Source: Syntrophosphaera sp035450685
Lineage (GTDB): Bacteria; Cloacimonadota; Cloacimonadia; Cloacimonadales; Cloacimonadaceae
Assembly: GCA_035450685.1 (NCBI GenBank)
Contig: DAOTNF010000012.1
Span: forward strand, 1 to 64,000
Reading direction: 5' to 3'
Length of the DNA: 64,000 nucleotides
A program made the position numbers and the translations under genes. Below, piece after piece: positions 8,408 through 18,818 of this stretch. Each line of letters opens with the position of its first letter. Position 1 is the first letter of the stretch. Below the pieces are notes generated by a model. The model worked only from the letters and a program-made list of their open reading frames with translations. It was not told where the DNA came from and made no database searches.

Positions 8408-8436
8408 TTGACAAATTACCATGATGGTAAAAAGTT
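8408..8436 (+). promoter_or_regulatory. Candidate promoter with palindromic operator upstream of the DUF5916-like gene
   Basis: TTGACA (8408-8413) is followed immediately by a perfect 15-bp dyad, TTACCAT-G-ATGGTAA (8416-8430), filling the spacer before a weak -10 region (8431-8436). A dyad in the spacer is the usual place for a repressor site. No regulator gene is adjacent, so the protein that would bind is unknown. Confidence 0.45.
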
Positions 8437-8492
8437 TCGATGTGCCCGTTTTGCATTGGCATCACAAATAAAAAGCAGCGAGGAGAAGTTGT

Positions 8493-10601
8493 ATGAAAGC
8501 CCTGCTCTGCCTGTTTACGGCTCTATTGGCAATCCACTGCGGCGCGATGGTGCTGCCCGACTCCAGTGAACCTGTCCTGGAAGACAGCAATCTGATCAGC
8601 AACTGGGTGCGCATCGATCCAGAAGACAAGAAAGCTGAAACCCTCCCCACCCAGGCCTGGGTGTGGCAGGACGGCGGCGACCTGATGGTGCACCTTGTGG
8701 CGCGCATCGACTCCACTTTTACCAAAGGCTCGATATCCGTGAAGGATGAAGGCACCCAGGCTGACTATCTGGGGGTGCAGTTGATAACCATTCCGGACGC
8801 CTATTTTGCCTATTTCTATGCCGCCTATCCCCTGGGAAACCTGTTGGACGGGGTGCGCGACGAATCTATGGACGTAGATTTTGCCTGGGACAGCCACTAT
8901 TCCTATGAAAGCAAGTTTGGCACGGACACCTGGACGGTCACCATGCGCATCCCCCTCAACGAGTTGCGCTACAAGCAGGACAGCCCCTACAAGTGGAAGA
9001 TAATCGTATCACGTTGCCACTATGACAGCGATGAATACTACTCCTATCCGTATGTGATTACCAAGGACGGCAGGGACTACTTTACCAAGGGGCAGGACAT
9101 CGTGCTGCAGACTCCGGTGAAGCACAAGCTGGATGTGACCTTCCGGCCTTATTACGTGAAAAGTTACGACCTGCTCCGGCGCAGCAGCAGTTGGGACCCC
9201 GAACATATAGGGATGGATATCACCTTCAATCCAAGCCAGCGCACCCGCATCAAGCTGGCTTTGAATCCGGACTTTTCGGATGTTCCCATGGATCAGGCGC
9301 GGGATGACTACAACAGCAAATACCCTCCTTACTACGACGAAAACCGCTTTTTCTTCATTGAAGACATCGACGCCTTCGGGATCGACAGTGACGTCCTCTA
9401 CACCCGCAATATCGTGCAGCCGCGCCTGGCATTCAAAGCCACGGGCAACTCCAAAATCCTGAATTGGGGTGCCTTGGGCGCTTTTGATAAAAAGATTGTG
9501 GATGAGGGCGTATTGATCAATCCCGACGACTATTTCCAGGTCCTGGCCGTCAACCCGAGCTGGCGCAAGTTTCAGTTGAGCAACGGGATAGTCAGCCGGG
9601 TAAACAAGGGCTATTACAATCACGTTTACACAGGATCCGCCAATTGGGAATACCTGCCTAATCTCTATGCAGCTTATGAAATGATTATCTCATTGCGGGA
9701 CAAGGAGTCTGAAAACTTGCCTGACCCCCAGAAAGGATACTCTGGCAGTTTCAAACTGCAGGCTAAGCCCGGCGATTTTAACTTCTCCGTGGGATACAGA
9801 AAGCTTTCCAAAGACCTTGCCCTGGACGCGGGCTATCTGTATGAGAAAGACAATGAATATTTCGGCGGCAGTTTCGGCTGGAGTAAAACCTACGCGGAAA
9901 GAAAGGTGCGCTATGCCTCGCTCAACGCATGGGTTTACAACTTTCACAATGACCTGAGCCTGGATCCTTACTACTGCTTTTCAAGCGGCATGACCGCCAA
10001 CCTGTACCTGGCCTCCAGACTTAACTTCCTCACTAACAGTACATACAACAAAGTCCCTGATCTGAACAACGACCTGCACAAAGTATTTGACTCGTTACTT
10101 GGCTTCTACTGGTACAAACTGAAAAGCTTCCGCGTCCATGGCAGCTATTTCTTTGGAAGAACACTGGTTTACGCGCTCAGCGATGTCTATCCGCAACACA
10201 GAATAACCATCCATACCGCTATTTTTCCTGTGAAAAACCTGAGCGCATCAGTGGCAGGAAACTGGATTCACTATGGCTATGACAAGCTGCTGCTGCCCGG
10301 CACAAATATGGTGATGCTGGATGAGGAGTATGTGGTTGTCAACGCCGCTGTGGACTATACCCCCAGGCCCACATTCAAGATTTCGATGGGCAGCGGGTTA
10401 AGTTCTTACGAGGTGGGAACGTCCACGGCCTCCCTCAGCTTTTGGGGCAACCTGCGCTACGAGTTCAGGCCGGAGTGGTTTGTGTATCTGGGGCTGAAAT
10501 CCGCCCAGACGCAGATCGAGCCTTCCACCTGGCAGGATCCCGCGGGAGATTTCCGCAAAGACCTCTCCACAGCCTATGTGAAGCTCAGCGTGACGCTTTG
10601 A
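8493..10601 (+). CDS. DUF5916-like outer-membrane protein with N-terminal CBM9-like domain
   Basis: The protein has 702 residues with a signal peptide (MKALLCLFTALLAIHCGA). Residues about 25-195 look like a carbohydrate-binding family-9-type beta-sandwich ('YLGVQL', 'WTVTMRIPLNEL'). The remainder alternates short polar turns and aromatic-rich strands and ends 'STAYVKLSVTL' with a terminal aliphatic residue, as in beta-barrels. This two-part layout matches the DUF5916 family of FCB bacteria, usually assigned to the outer membrane. Its role is unknown; glycan-related surface function is a guess. GAGGAG precedes the ATG. Its 3' end overlaps convergent kdsB by 17 bp. Confidence 0.8.
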   Translation: MKALLCLFTALLAIHCGAMVLPDSSEPVLEDSNLISNWVRIDPEDKKAETLPTQAWVWQDGGDLMVHLVARIDSTFTKGSISVKDEGTQADYLGVQLITIPDAYFAYFYAAYPLGNLLDGVRDESMDVDFAWDSHYSYESKFGTDTWTVTMRIPLNELRYKQDSPYKWKIIVSRCHYDSDEYYSYPYVITKDGRDYFTKGQDIVLQTPVKHKLDVTFRPYYVKSYDLLRRSSSWDPEHIGMDITFNPSQRTRIKLALNPDFSDVPMDQARDDYNSKYPPYYDENRFFFIEDIDAFGIDSDVLYTRNIVQPRLAFKATGNSKILNWGALGAFDKKIVDEGVLINPDDYFQVLAVNPSWRKFQLSNGIVSRVNKGYYNHVYTGSANWEYLPNLYAAYEMIISLRDKESENLPDPQKGYSGSFKLQAKPGDFNFSVGYRKLSKDLALDAGYLYEKDNEYFGGSFGWSKTYAERKVRYASLNAWVYNFHNDLSLDPYYCFSSGMTANLYLASRLNFLTNSTYNKVPDLNNDLHKVFDSLLGFYWYKLKSFRVHGSYFFGRTLVYALSDVYPQHRITIHTAIFPVKNLSASVAGNWIHYGYDKLLLPGTNMVMLDEEYVVVNAAVDYTPRPTFKISMGSGLSSYEVGTSTASLSFWGNLRYEFRPEWFVYLGLKSAQTQIEPSTWQDPAGDFRKDLSTAYVKLSVTL

Positions 10602-11312
10602 GCAGGGCTTTGACCCGCTCCAAATCCTGAGGCGTGTCGATTCCGATGCCCTGATAGCTGGTAGGCACCATGCGGATTGGTATGCCATGCTCCAGGGCGC
10701 GGAGCTGCTCCAGCTTCTCCAGTTGTTCCAGCCTGCCGGGAGGCAGCGCCACAAAGCGCAGCAGGGCTTCGCGGCGGTAGGCATAGACCCCGATGTGCCG
10801 CCAGTAGCGCGCGGAAGCGGCGCCATCCCGGTTGAAGGGAATGGGCGAGCGCGAGAAATATAGGGCGTTGAAATCCTGATCCACAACCACCTTCACGGCG
10901 TTCGGATCGGCCAGTTCGCGGGGGTCGTCCAGAGGGGTCATCAGCGAAGCCATCCGCACTTCGGGGCTGGAAAAGGCCTCCAGGAGCGAGCTCAGCGAGG
11001 GGGCGTCGATGAGCGGTTCATCGCCCTGCACGTTGAAGATAAGCTCCGCGTCGAGTTCCGCGGCTGCTTCGGCAACGCGGTCGCTTCCGCTGGCGTGGTC
11101 GGCGCGGGTGAGCGTGGCTGAGCCGCCGAAATCCCTCACTTTTTGCAGGATTTGGGGCGCGTCTGTGGCAACCAGCACCTGGTCAAAGAGTCCGGTGCCT
11201 TGCACGGCTTCCCAGACCCATTGGATGAGGGGTTTGCCATTCAGGCCGGCCAGCGCTTTGGCGGGAAAGCGGGTGCTGGCGAGGCGGGCGGGAATGATCG
11301 CGGCTATCTTCA

Positions 11313-11313
<1 letters not shown>
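10585..11313 (-). CDS. kdsB: 3-deoxy-manno-octulosonate cytidylyltransferase
   Basis: KdsB activates Kdo with CTP to CMP-Kdo for lipopolysaccharide inner-core synthesis in the cytosol. The 242-residue protein shows the nucleotide-binding start 'IPARLASTRFPAK' (residues 7-19), 'SGSDRVAEAA', 'FNVQGDEPLI' and 'HIGVYAYRREALLRF', all family hallmarks. Its ATG overlaps the mnmG stop (TGATG), so translation is probably coupled. It is the last gene of the corA-queD-engB-mnmG-kdsB run and overlaps the oppositely oriented gene at 8493..10601 by 17 bp. Its presence argues for an LPS-bearing outer membrane. Confidence 0.95.
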
Positions 11314-13154
<1,841 letters not shown>

Positions 13155-13162
13155 CGCGGGAA

Positions 13163-13774
13163 TCAATCCACCCGTTGCGCCATCCAGGCGTAGATTTGCT
13201 CCAGGCCTTTGTTTTTGAGGGCTGAAACCGCGAACAGGGGCGTGTCCTCCAGCCCCAGGCCCTTGGCAAGCAACTGCAGGGTCTTGGCGACTTTGGTCTT
13301 GGGAATCTTGTCCGCCTTGGTCGCCACCACGCAGTGGTCAAACTTGCGCAGCCGCAGTAGTTCCAGCAGTTGGACATCCTTTTCGTCCGCGGGATGGCGT
13401 ATATCCACCAGCACAATGATGCTGCGCAGTTGCTCGCGCTGGTAAAAATACTTTTCCAGCATCTTGCGCCAGCTTTCGCGTTCAGCCATGCTGACCTCGG
13501 CGTAGCCGTAGCCGGGCAGGTCGGTGAGTTGCAGCTTGCCTTCCTTGCCCGTCTCATCGTCTTTCCAGCGGATCATGAAAAAGTTCAGCAGCTTGGTCTT
13601 GCCGGGATGGGAACTGGTCTTGGCGAGGCCGCGGTGGTTGGTGAGCAGGTTTATCAGCGTGGATTTGCCCACGTTGCTGCGTCCGGCAAAGGCAAACTCA
13701 GGATAGGCGCTGGCTGGATAGTCCGCCGGCTCCACAGCGCTTTTCACAAAGAAGGACTGGACGAATCTAAGCAT
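13163..13774 (-). CDS. engB: Ribosome-biogenesis GTP-binding protein EngB/YsxC
   Basis: A TrmE-Era-Obg-class GTPase needed for 50S subunit assembly. Starting at the ATG at 13774 gives 203 residues, the usual size. The open frame extends further upstream, but that sequence overlaps queD and lacks resemblance. G motifs: G1 'GRSNVGKST', G2 region 'SSHPGKT', G3 'DLPGYGYAEV', G4 'TKADK', G5 'VSALK'. The start overlaps the queD stop by 8 nt. Confidence 0.94.
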   Translation of the reverse strand: MLRFVQSFFVKSAVEPADYPASAYPEFAFAGRSNVGKSTLINLLTNHRGLAKTSSHPGKTKLLNFFMIRWKDDETGKEGKLQLTDLPGYGYAEVSMAERESWRKMLEKYFYQREQLRSIIVLVDIRHPADEKDVQLLELLRLRKFDHCVVATKADKIPKTKVAKTLQLLAKGLGLEDTPLFAVSALKNKGLEQIYAWMAQRVD

Positions 13775-14138
13775 GGGAATACACCACGCTGGAGCGGTCG
13801 GATTCGCAGATTTCCACGGCGCAAACCCTCGCGGGCGAGCCGCCAAGCTCCTTCTCCAGACGCTCAAAGATGTATCTGGCAAGGTTTTCCGAGGTGGGAT
13901 TGCACTTCTGAAAGGCCGGCAGATCGTTCAGATAGGCATGATCCAGCTCCTCCAGGATTTTGCCCAGACTGGCCTTGATCACTCCAAAATCCATGGCCAT
14001 GCCGATCCCGTCGAGCGTGTCGGCTTCCAGGCTCACCCGCACAGTCCAGTTGTGGCCGTGCAGGTTGCTGCAGGCGCCCTGGTATCCGCAGAGGCGGTGG
14101 GCTGCGCTGAAGGTGTCTGTAACGCTTAATTTATACAA
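13767..14138 (-). CDS. queD: 6-carboxy-5,6,7,8-tetrahydropterin synthase (QueD/PTPS family)
   Basis: QueD converts dihydroneopterin triphosphate to carboxytetrahydropterin for queuosine synthesis. The 123-residue protein has the zinc ligands of the family: the first His in 'FSAAHRL' and two in 'CSNLHGHNW', where the Cys is the catalytic residue. The downstream 'LDHAYLND' and 'PTSENLA' motifs and a late Glu ('VEICES') complete the active site. It lies between corA and engB with a 12-nt gap and an 8-nt overlap. No other queuosine gene is in the window. A biopterin-type PTPS is an alternative, but CxxxHGH favours QueD. Confidence 0.9.
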   Translation of the reverse strand: MYKLSVTDTFSAAHRLCGYQGACSNLHGHNWTVRVSLEADTLDGIGMAMDFGVIKASLGKILEELDHAYLNDLPAFQKCNPTSENLARYIFERLEKELGGSPARVCAVEICESDRSSVVYSHA

Positions 14139-14150
14139 AATGTCGCTCCT

Positions 14151-15083
14151 CTAAAACAGCTTTTTGCGTATGAAATAGAGCACCAGCAGCACCGACAGCA
14201 CGATCGACACCCCCATCAGGATCGCGAAGGCATAGGGGTGGTTCTGCAGGGGCAGGGGGATGTTCATGCCATAGATGCTGGCGATCAGGGTGGGCAGCAT
14301 CAGCACGAAGGCCACCGCGGCGAGGAATTTCATGCGCACGTTGAGGTTGTTTGAGATAATGGAGGCGAAGGCATCCATCGTGCCGCTCAGGATGCTGGTG
14401 TGGATGTTGGTCATTTCGATCGCCTGTTTGTTTTCGATGATCACGTCCTCCACCAGGTCATCGGCTTCCGGATCCTGTTGCAGCCAGCGCGAGCGCTGCA
14501 AACGCTCCAGGATGATCTCGTTGGACTTGAGCGCCGTGGAAAAAAAGACCAGGCTTTTCTCCAGGCTCAACAACTGGATCAGCTCTTTGTTGCGCATCGA
14601 TTGGTGCAGTTCATTCTCGATGCGGGTGGTGCGCCGGTTGATCTCTTTGAGGAACTTGAGGTAATAGATCGAGGTACGCAGCGCGATTTGCAGCAAAAAG
14701 CTCTGCTGGGTGATCCTGAAGGGACGGTGTTTGCAATCGATATATTGGGTGAGAACCTCGTTATCGTAGAAACTGAGGGTGATGATCTTGTCATCGACGA
14801 TGATTACGCCCAAAGGCGCTGTGGTAAAGGAAAGATTGGCCGAATGGTGCCTGTAATAGAGCGGCACGCGCAGGATGATGAGAATGTTGCCCTCATCGTA
14901 TTCCATGCGGCTGTTCTCGTCGGCGTCCTGGAGGTCGGTGATGAAGTCCTCAGCCAGATCATAGCGTTCCATCAGAGCCTTGGACTCTTCCTCGGTGGGA
15001 TTCTCCACGTTTATCCAGAAAGCCTCGTCCTGCGTGAAAGCGGGAGTGAATCTCTGCTTGGCGATCTTGAATAACTGGATCAT
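14151..15083 (-). CDS. corA: CorA-family magnesium/divalent-cation transporter
   Basis: This inner-membrane Mg2+ channel has 310 residues. A long acidic cytosolic domain with an extended helix precedes two C-terminal membrane helices (about residues 250-270 and 285-303). The family signature 'YGMNIPLP' closes the first helix, and the tail 'YFIRKKLF' is basic. Start: AAGGAGGTTGCC before the ATG at 15083. It heads the corA-queD-engB-mnmG-kdsB operon and has its own promoter. Transport of Co2+ or Ni2+ is possible. Confidence 0.92.
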   Translation of the reverse strand: MIQLFKIAKQRFTPAFTQDEAFWINVENPTEEESKALMERYDLAEDFITDLQDADENSRMEYDEGNILIILRVPLYYRHHSANLSFTTAPLGVIIVDDKIITLSFYDNEVLTQYIDCKHRPFRITQQSFLLQIALRTSIYYLKFLKEINRRTTRIENELHQSMRNKELIQLLSLEKSLVFFSTALKSNEIILERLQRSRWLQQDPEADDLVEDVIIENKQAIEMTNIHTSILSGTMDAFASIISNNLNVRMKFLAAVAFVLMLPTLIASIYGMNIPLPLQNHPYAFAILMGVSIVLSVLLVLYFIRKKLF

Positions 15084-15112
15084 GGCAACCTCCTTTTTGG
15101 ATACTTTAGACC

Positions 15113-15141
15113 ATTATTTTGCAGCGGCTATTTTATGGCAA
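15113..15141 (-). promoter_or_regulatory. Sigma-70-type promoter for the corA operon
   Basis: On the minus strand TTGCCA (15136-15141), a 17-nt spacer and AATAAT (15113-15118) lie about 30 nt upstream of the start codon. Each box matches consensus at five of six positions. Confidence 0.55.
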
Positions 15142-15248
15142 CAGAAAAGTTTTGATCCCTTAAAAATGAGCATAGTTATATGAAGGGCAGAGCGTTAAGA
15201 ACAAGGTTCAGCCTGGGGTGCAGATCAGCCTCCCCAAAGCAGCGGGAA

Positions 15249-15359
15249 ATACCGCCATCCTTTTGGGGGCGAATAAGATAGCCCATCATCCTTAGGTATC
15301 CCTTATAAATTATAAGGTTGACCCCAGGAAGACCCACTCCGGAGAGCGGGATGCAAATG
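15249..15359 (+). repeat. D/E-family intergenic element, D form, copy 2
   Basis: It starts 'ataccgccatccttttgggg', has CCTTATAA-a-TTATAAGG (15301-15317) at its centre, and ends 'AGCGGGATGCAAATGGGGG'. The outer arms are more diverged than in the 23-kb copy. It occupies the corA-hisS gap (15084-15545), which otherwise holds only the corA promoter and the hisS ribosome site. Confidence 0.75.
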
Positions 15360-15545
15360 GGGGCCATTCTGCGCAGACGGGACACGGAGTTTATTGTATT
15401 GCAGGGGGATAATGATACCGGACACCCGGGCAGATGGCTTTCTGATTGGGGTCGTCTGCCGCGGGGCTTTGGCGGGCCGCTTTTTTGTATTGACAAAAAA
15501 CAGCCGGATTCAAGCGTGAAAGAACATGAACAAGGAGTGAGACAG

Positions 15546-16817
15546 ATGGAGCCCCAAGCCTACCAGAAGATCCTGCCGGATGATGTCTGGAAGTGGAAGC
15601 TGCTGGAACAGAAATTTGACCAGGTGCTTGCCCTGTATGACTATCAGGAGATACGCCTGTCGGTGCTGCAAGACCGGGATGAGATCCACAAGGGACTCAC
15701 GGCGATGCAGCAGGAAGGCAAAATCCCGCACAGCGGCACGGTGGACATCCGCGAGGCCAATCCGGATGGAACGCCGCTGAGCCTGCGCCCCGAAGGCACA
15801 ATCAGCATCCTGCACCATACCGCCGGCATCCATAACAAGGGCGAGATCCACCGCTATTACTATCACGGCCCCTCTTTCAGGCTGGACAGGGCTGGCAACC
15901 CCGTGGAACTCAACCATCTGGGCGTGGAACTGCTGGGCAGCAACAGACTCTTCACCGAGAACGAGGTGATCAGCCTGGGACTGCGCATCCTGCGGGAACT
16001 TGGCCTGGTGGATGCCAGCCTCAAACTGAACAGCTTTGGCTGCGTCAACTGCCGCCCCGCCTATTTTGAAAAGATGAACGCCTGGCTGGACGAACACGCC
16101 GGGGAGTTTTGCCAGAACTGCCTGCGGGAACTGCACGCCAACCCCTTTGCCGATACCAGTTGCAGCCGCGAAACCTGCCTCCATGACACCCAGCGCGGGC
16201 CGCAGATCACCGACCACCTCTGCCCGGAATGCAAAGGCAACCTCGAAAAGGTCAAGAAAATCCAGGCCAACCTCACCAACAGCTACCGCGTGGACACCCA
16301 TCTCCACAAGAGTTTCGCCTATTACAACGAGACCGTTTTTGACTTCGTGGTGGGCAGGGGGGAAAACGAGCTTGTGGTTGGCGGAGGAGGGCGCTACGAC
16401 TACCTTTCCGCCAAGATCACCCGCAAGCGGATACCCGCGGTGGGCTTCTACCTCGACCTGAACGCCATCTTTGATCTGATGGAGCGGCGCAGCCTGTTCC
16501 TGGCGCCCAAGGTGCAGTTTGCCGTGTATATCTGTGCCCAATCGCCGGATTTGGAGATGATGATGCTGCACATAGCCCAGGAACTGCACTCGGACATGAT
16601 CAAGACCGTATTGAGCGCCGAAAACAACAGCAGCGATGCGGAACTTGCCAAGGCCAGGCGGCACGGCTGCGACCTGATGATCGTCCTGCGCGACGACAAC
16701 ATCCGCGAAGGCAGGCTGCTGCTGCGCAACATCGGGCGCGAAGACCAGTCCTACATCCCCCTCAACCAGATCAGCCAATCCATCCGCATAGCAAGAAAAT
16801 CAATGAATAAAGACTAA
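15546..16817 (+). CDS. hisS: Histidyl-tRNA synthetase-like protein (class II aaRS)
   Basis: The protein has 423 residues, starting at the ATG at 15546 after AAGGAGTG; the longer frame to 15318 runs through a repeat and is rejected. Class II motifs are visible: 'LRPEGT' (motif 2 approach), 'GPSFRLDR', 'HLGVELLG', and 'GGGGRYDYL' with 'IPAVGF' (motif 3 side). A cysteine-rich insertion (four CxxC-type pairs, about residues 160-240) resembles the zinc-type insertion of some bacterial HisS. The C-terminal alpha/beta domain resembles the anticodon-binding domain. Oddly, the usual 'RGLDYYTGT' histidine motif reads 'HKSFAYYNET', losing the catalytic Arg, and the GR(Y)R part of motif 2 is replaced. 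It may be a divergent synthetase or a paralogue with another role. Confidence 0.75.
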   Translation: MEPQAYQKILPDDVWKWKLLEQKFDQVLALYDYQEIRLSVLQDRDEIHKGLTAMQQEGKIPHSGTVDIREANPDGTPLSLRPEGTISILHHTAGIHNKGEIHRYYYHGPSFRLDRAGNPVELNHLGVELLGSNRLFTENEVISLGLRILRELGLVDASLKLNSFGCVNCRPAYFEKMNAWLDEHAGEFCQNCLRELHANPFADTSCSRETCLHDTQRGPQITDHLCPECKGNLEKVKKIQANLTNSYRVDTHLHKSFAYYNETVFDFVVGRGENELVVGGGGRYDYLSAKITRKRIPAVGFYLDLNAIFDLMERRSLFLAPKVQFAVYICAQSPDLEMMMLHIAQELHSDMIKTVLSAENNSSDAELAKARRHGCDLMIVLRDDNIREGRLLLRNIGREDQSYIPLNQISQSIRIARKSMNKD

Positions 16818-16827
16818 AGGAGACCGC

Positions 16828-17205
16828 ATGCAAGCTATCAACACCAATCAAGCACCGCCCGCCATTGGCCCCTATTCCCAGGCAGTGCTGAGCAACGGCG
16901 TCCTCTACATTTCCGGGCAACTGGGCATCGACCCCGTTTCCGGCAATATGGCAGAGGGCTTTGAAGGGCAGGCCAATCGCGTCTTTGCCAACCTCAAGGC
17001 CATCCTGGAAGCGGCTGGCATGAGCTTCCGCAACGTGGTCAAGGCATCCGTGTTCCTGCTGGATATGAACAACTTTGCCGCCCTGAACGAAATCTATGCC
17101 CGCAACTTCAGTTCCCCCTTCCCCGCCCGCGAAGCGGTGCAGGTGGCGCGCCTGCCCAAGGACGGGGTGGTCGAAATCTCACTTATCGCGATGAGGGAAT
17201 CATGA
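16828..17205 (+). CDS. ridA: RidA/YjgF-family enamine/imine deaminase
   Basis: RidA hydrolyses reactive 2-aminoacrylate and related enamines released by PLP enzymes. The 125-residue protein is of typical size with 'QAPPAIGPYSQAV' at the N-terminus, 'YISGQLGIDP', 'VVKASVFLLDM' and 'FPAREAVQVARLPKDGVVEI'. The conserved Arg in 'PAREAVQV' that binds the substrate carboxylate is present. AAAGGAGA precedes the ATG, 11 nt after the HisS-like gene. Its last codons overlap the next gene by 4 nt (ATGA). Confidence 0.94.
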   Translation: MQAINTNQAPPAIGPYSQAVLSNGVLYISGQLGIDPVSGNMAEGFEGQANRVFANLKAILEAAGMSFRNVVKASVFLLDMNNFAALNEIYARNFSSPFPAREAVQVARLPKDGVVEISLIAMRES

Positions 17206-17726
17206 GCATCGTAACCGCCACCGGAGACCAGGGCCAGACCTCGCTCTTCAGCGGCGAGAGAGTCTGGAAGGACGACCTGCGCGTGGAAGCCTACGGCTGC
17301 CTGGACGAGCTGGACGCCCATGTCGCCGACGCCCGCCATCTGGTGCAAGACGCCCGCGTGCGGGAAATCCTGGAACAAATCCAAAACCAGCTCGGGCGCG
17401 TGATGGGGCAGTTGGCCTCCAGGAGCGCGGCATTCCCCAAAGCCATCACCACCGCCGACGTTCAGGAGCTCAGCTCGCTGATCCGCGGTCTGGAGGAGAA
17501 AACCCCGCTACGGGGCCTTGTGATCATCGGCTCTTTGCCCGCCTCCGCGAAACTGGATATCTGCCGCACCATCGCCCGCCGCGCCGAAAGGCGAATCGTG
17601 AGCCTCGCCCGGGCGGAAAGCGTGGCGGAGGAACTGCTGCAATATGTGAACCGCCTTTCTGACCTTTTCTTCATCCTGGCGCGCGGACTGGAAGCCGCCG
17701 AAGGAGCGATCCGCTATAAACAATAA
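17202..17726 (+). CDS. PduO-type cob(I)alamin adenosyltransferase
   Basis: It transfers the adenosyl group of ATP to cob(I)alamin to make coenzyme B12. The 174-residue helical-bundle protein begins 'TGDQGQTSLFSGERVWKDD' (the ATP-binding N-terminal motif) with 'EAYGCLDELDAHV', and carries the later ATP-site motif 'RRAERRIVSL' and 'YVNRLSDLFFILAR'. It overlaps ridA by 4 nt, so the two are translationally coupled. No other cobalamin gene is nearby. Confidence 0.9.
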   Translation: MSIVTATGDQGQTSLFSGERVWKDDLRVEAYGCLDELDAHVADARHLVQDARVREILEQIQNQLGRVMGQLASRSAAFPKAITTADVQELSSLIRGLEEKTPLRGLVIIGSLPASAKLDICRTIARRAERRIVSLARAESVAEELLQYVNRLSDLFFILARGLEAAEGAIRYKQ

Positions 17727-17744
17727 AACAAGGAGATATCCCCA

Positions 17745-18494
17745 ATGTATAAGATAGTGCTTATCCGCCACGGCGAAAGCCAGTGGAACAAAGAGAATCT
17801 TTTCACCGGCTGGACAGATGTTGACCTTTCCCCCCAAGGGCTGGAAGAGGCGCACGCGGCCGGCAAACGCCTGAAACAGGAAGGCTTTACCTTTGATGAA
17901 GCCTGGACATCCACGCTCAAACGGGCTATCCGCACCCTCTGGATAGTGCTGGACGAGATGGACCTGATGCACTTGCCCGTGCACAACGACTGGCGCCTCA
18001 ACGAACGCCACTACGGAGCCCTGCAGGGGCTGAACAAGGCTGAGACCGCCACCAAATACGGCGAGGAGCAGGTCATGCTCTGGCGCCGCAGCTACGATGT
18101 GCCGCCCCCCTCGCTGGAAAAAAGCGATCCCCGCTGGCCAGGCCATGAACCGCGCTATGCCAATCTGCAACCCGGGGACATACCCCTGGCGGAGTCCCTC
18201 AAAGACACCTGCAAGCGCACCCTTCCCTTCTGGGAGGAGGTGGTTGTTCCCCGCCTGGTGGCAGGACGCCGGATGATCATTTCCGCCCACGGCAACAGCC
18301 TGCGCGCGATCGTCAAAAACCTGGACGGCATCAGCGACGCCGACATCACCGGACTCAACATCCCCACCGGCATCCCCCTGATCTATGAGTTTGCCGAAGA
18401 CCTCAGCGTGAAGCGGCGCTACTACCTTGCCGATGCCGATGAAGTGGCAAAGGCGGAAGCGGCGGTGGTCAACCAGGGAAAAAGCAAGCAATAG
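17745..18494 (+). CDS. gpmA: 2,3-bisphosphoglycerate-dependent phosphoglycerate mutase
   Basis: A glycolytic/gluconeogenic enzyme interconverting 3- and 2-phosphoglycerate. The 249 residues match the usual length. The phospho-accepting His is in 'LIRHGESQWN', followed by 'FTGWTDVDLS', 'LNERHYGALQG' and the second catalytic His in 'SAHGNSLRAIV'. ACAAGGAGATATCCCC precedes the ATG. It ends the plus-strand run that starts at the HisS-like gene. Confidence 0.96.
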   Translation: MYKIVLIRHGESQWNKENLFTGWTDVDLSPQGLEEAHAAGKRLKQEGFTFDEAWTSTLKRAIRTLWIVLDEMDLMHLPVHNDWRLNERHYGALQGLNKAETATKYGEEQVMLWRRSYDVPPPSLEKSDPRWPGHEPRYANLQPGDIPLAESLKDTCKRTLPFWEEVVVPRLVAGRRMIISAHGNSLRAIVKNLDGISDADITGLNIPTGIPLIYEFAEDLSVKRRYYLADADEVAKAEAAVVNQGKSKQ

Positions 18495-18556
18495 ATTTTC
18501 CTTGACGCTGTATGGCAATATGGGAAACTGGAACAAAACAAAAATAGGAGTTACCA

Positions 18557-18727
18557 ATGGCAGTCAAGATCGATAAAGACACCTGCATCGGCTGCGGCGC
18601 TTGCGTTGACGTGTGCCCGGTGGGTGCCCTTTCCCTGGAAGACGGCAAAGCCAAGTGTGATGAATCCACCTGTATCGACTGCGGAGCATGCATCGCAACC
18701 TGCCCCGTGCAAGCTATTTCTGAATAA
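18557..18727 (+). CDS. Small 2[4Fe-4S] ferredoxin
   Basis: A 56-residue protein with two CxxCxxCxxxCP clusters: 'CIGCGACVDVCP' (residues 10-21) and 'CIDCGACIATCP' (39-50). It is a complete clostridial-type 8Fe-8S electron carrier and is very acidic apart from the N-terminus. AATAGGAGTTACC precedes the ATG. It lies between gpmA and a secreted beta-helix protein with 62- and 91-nt gaps, so it may be monocistronic. It is short enough to be missed by length filters. The likely role is low-potential electron transfer in an anaerobe; the partner is unknown. Confidence 0.95.
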   Translation: MAVKIDKDTCIGCGACVDVCPVGALSLEDGKAKCDESTCIDCGACIATCPVQAISE

Positions 18728-18818
18728 TCAGCCTCCAAGGCTGGCCAAATCTGCTGAGTCCTGCGGGATGTCCATTCCAAAGGGCTCGGCTTCTTTTTTT
18801 ATGACAGGAAGGTATGCC

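Larger units (their letters stand above)
8173..8492. other. Divergent regulatory gap between the 5'-nucleotidase and DUF5916-like genes
   Basis: This 320-bp gap contains minus-strand promoter elements (8223-8251), a remnant of repeat module B ('gccgggatccagtctttt', about 8280-8298), and a plus-strand TTGACA with an adjoining 15-bp palindrome (8408-8436). No small gene was found. Confidence 0.6.

Noticed and set aside
13775..13882. N-terminal extension of EngB
   Set aside because: It overlaps queD and does not resemble the family; the ATG at 13774 gives the normal length.
15490..15495. TTGACA upstream of the HisS-like gene as a promoter
   Set aside because: No acceptable -10 box 16-19 nt downstream.
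15318..15545. Upstream extension of the HisS-like gene
   Set aside because: The extra 76 codons run through the D-form repeat; a good ribosome site directly precedes the ATG at 15546.
18729..18743. Terminator after the ferredoxin (CAGCC-tccaa-GGCTG)
   Set aside because: Short stem with no T-run directly after; the T-run at about 18792 is too distant.
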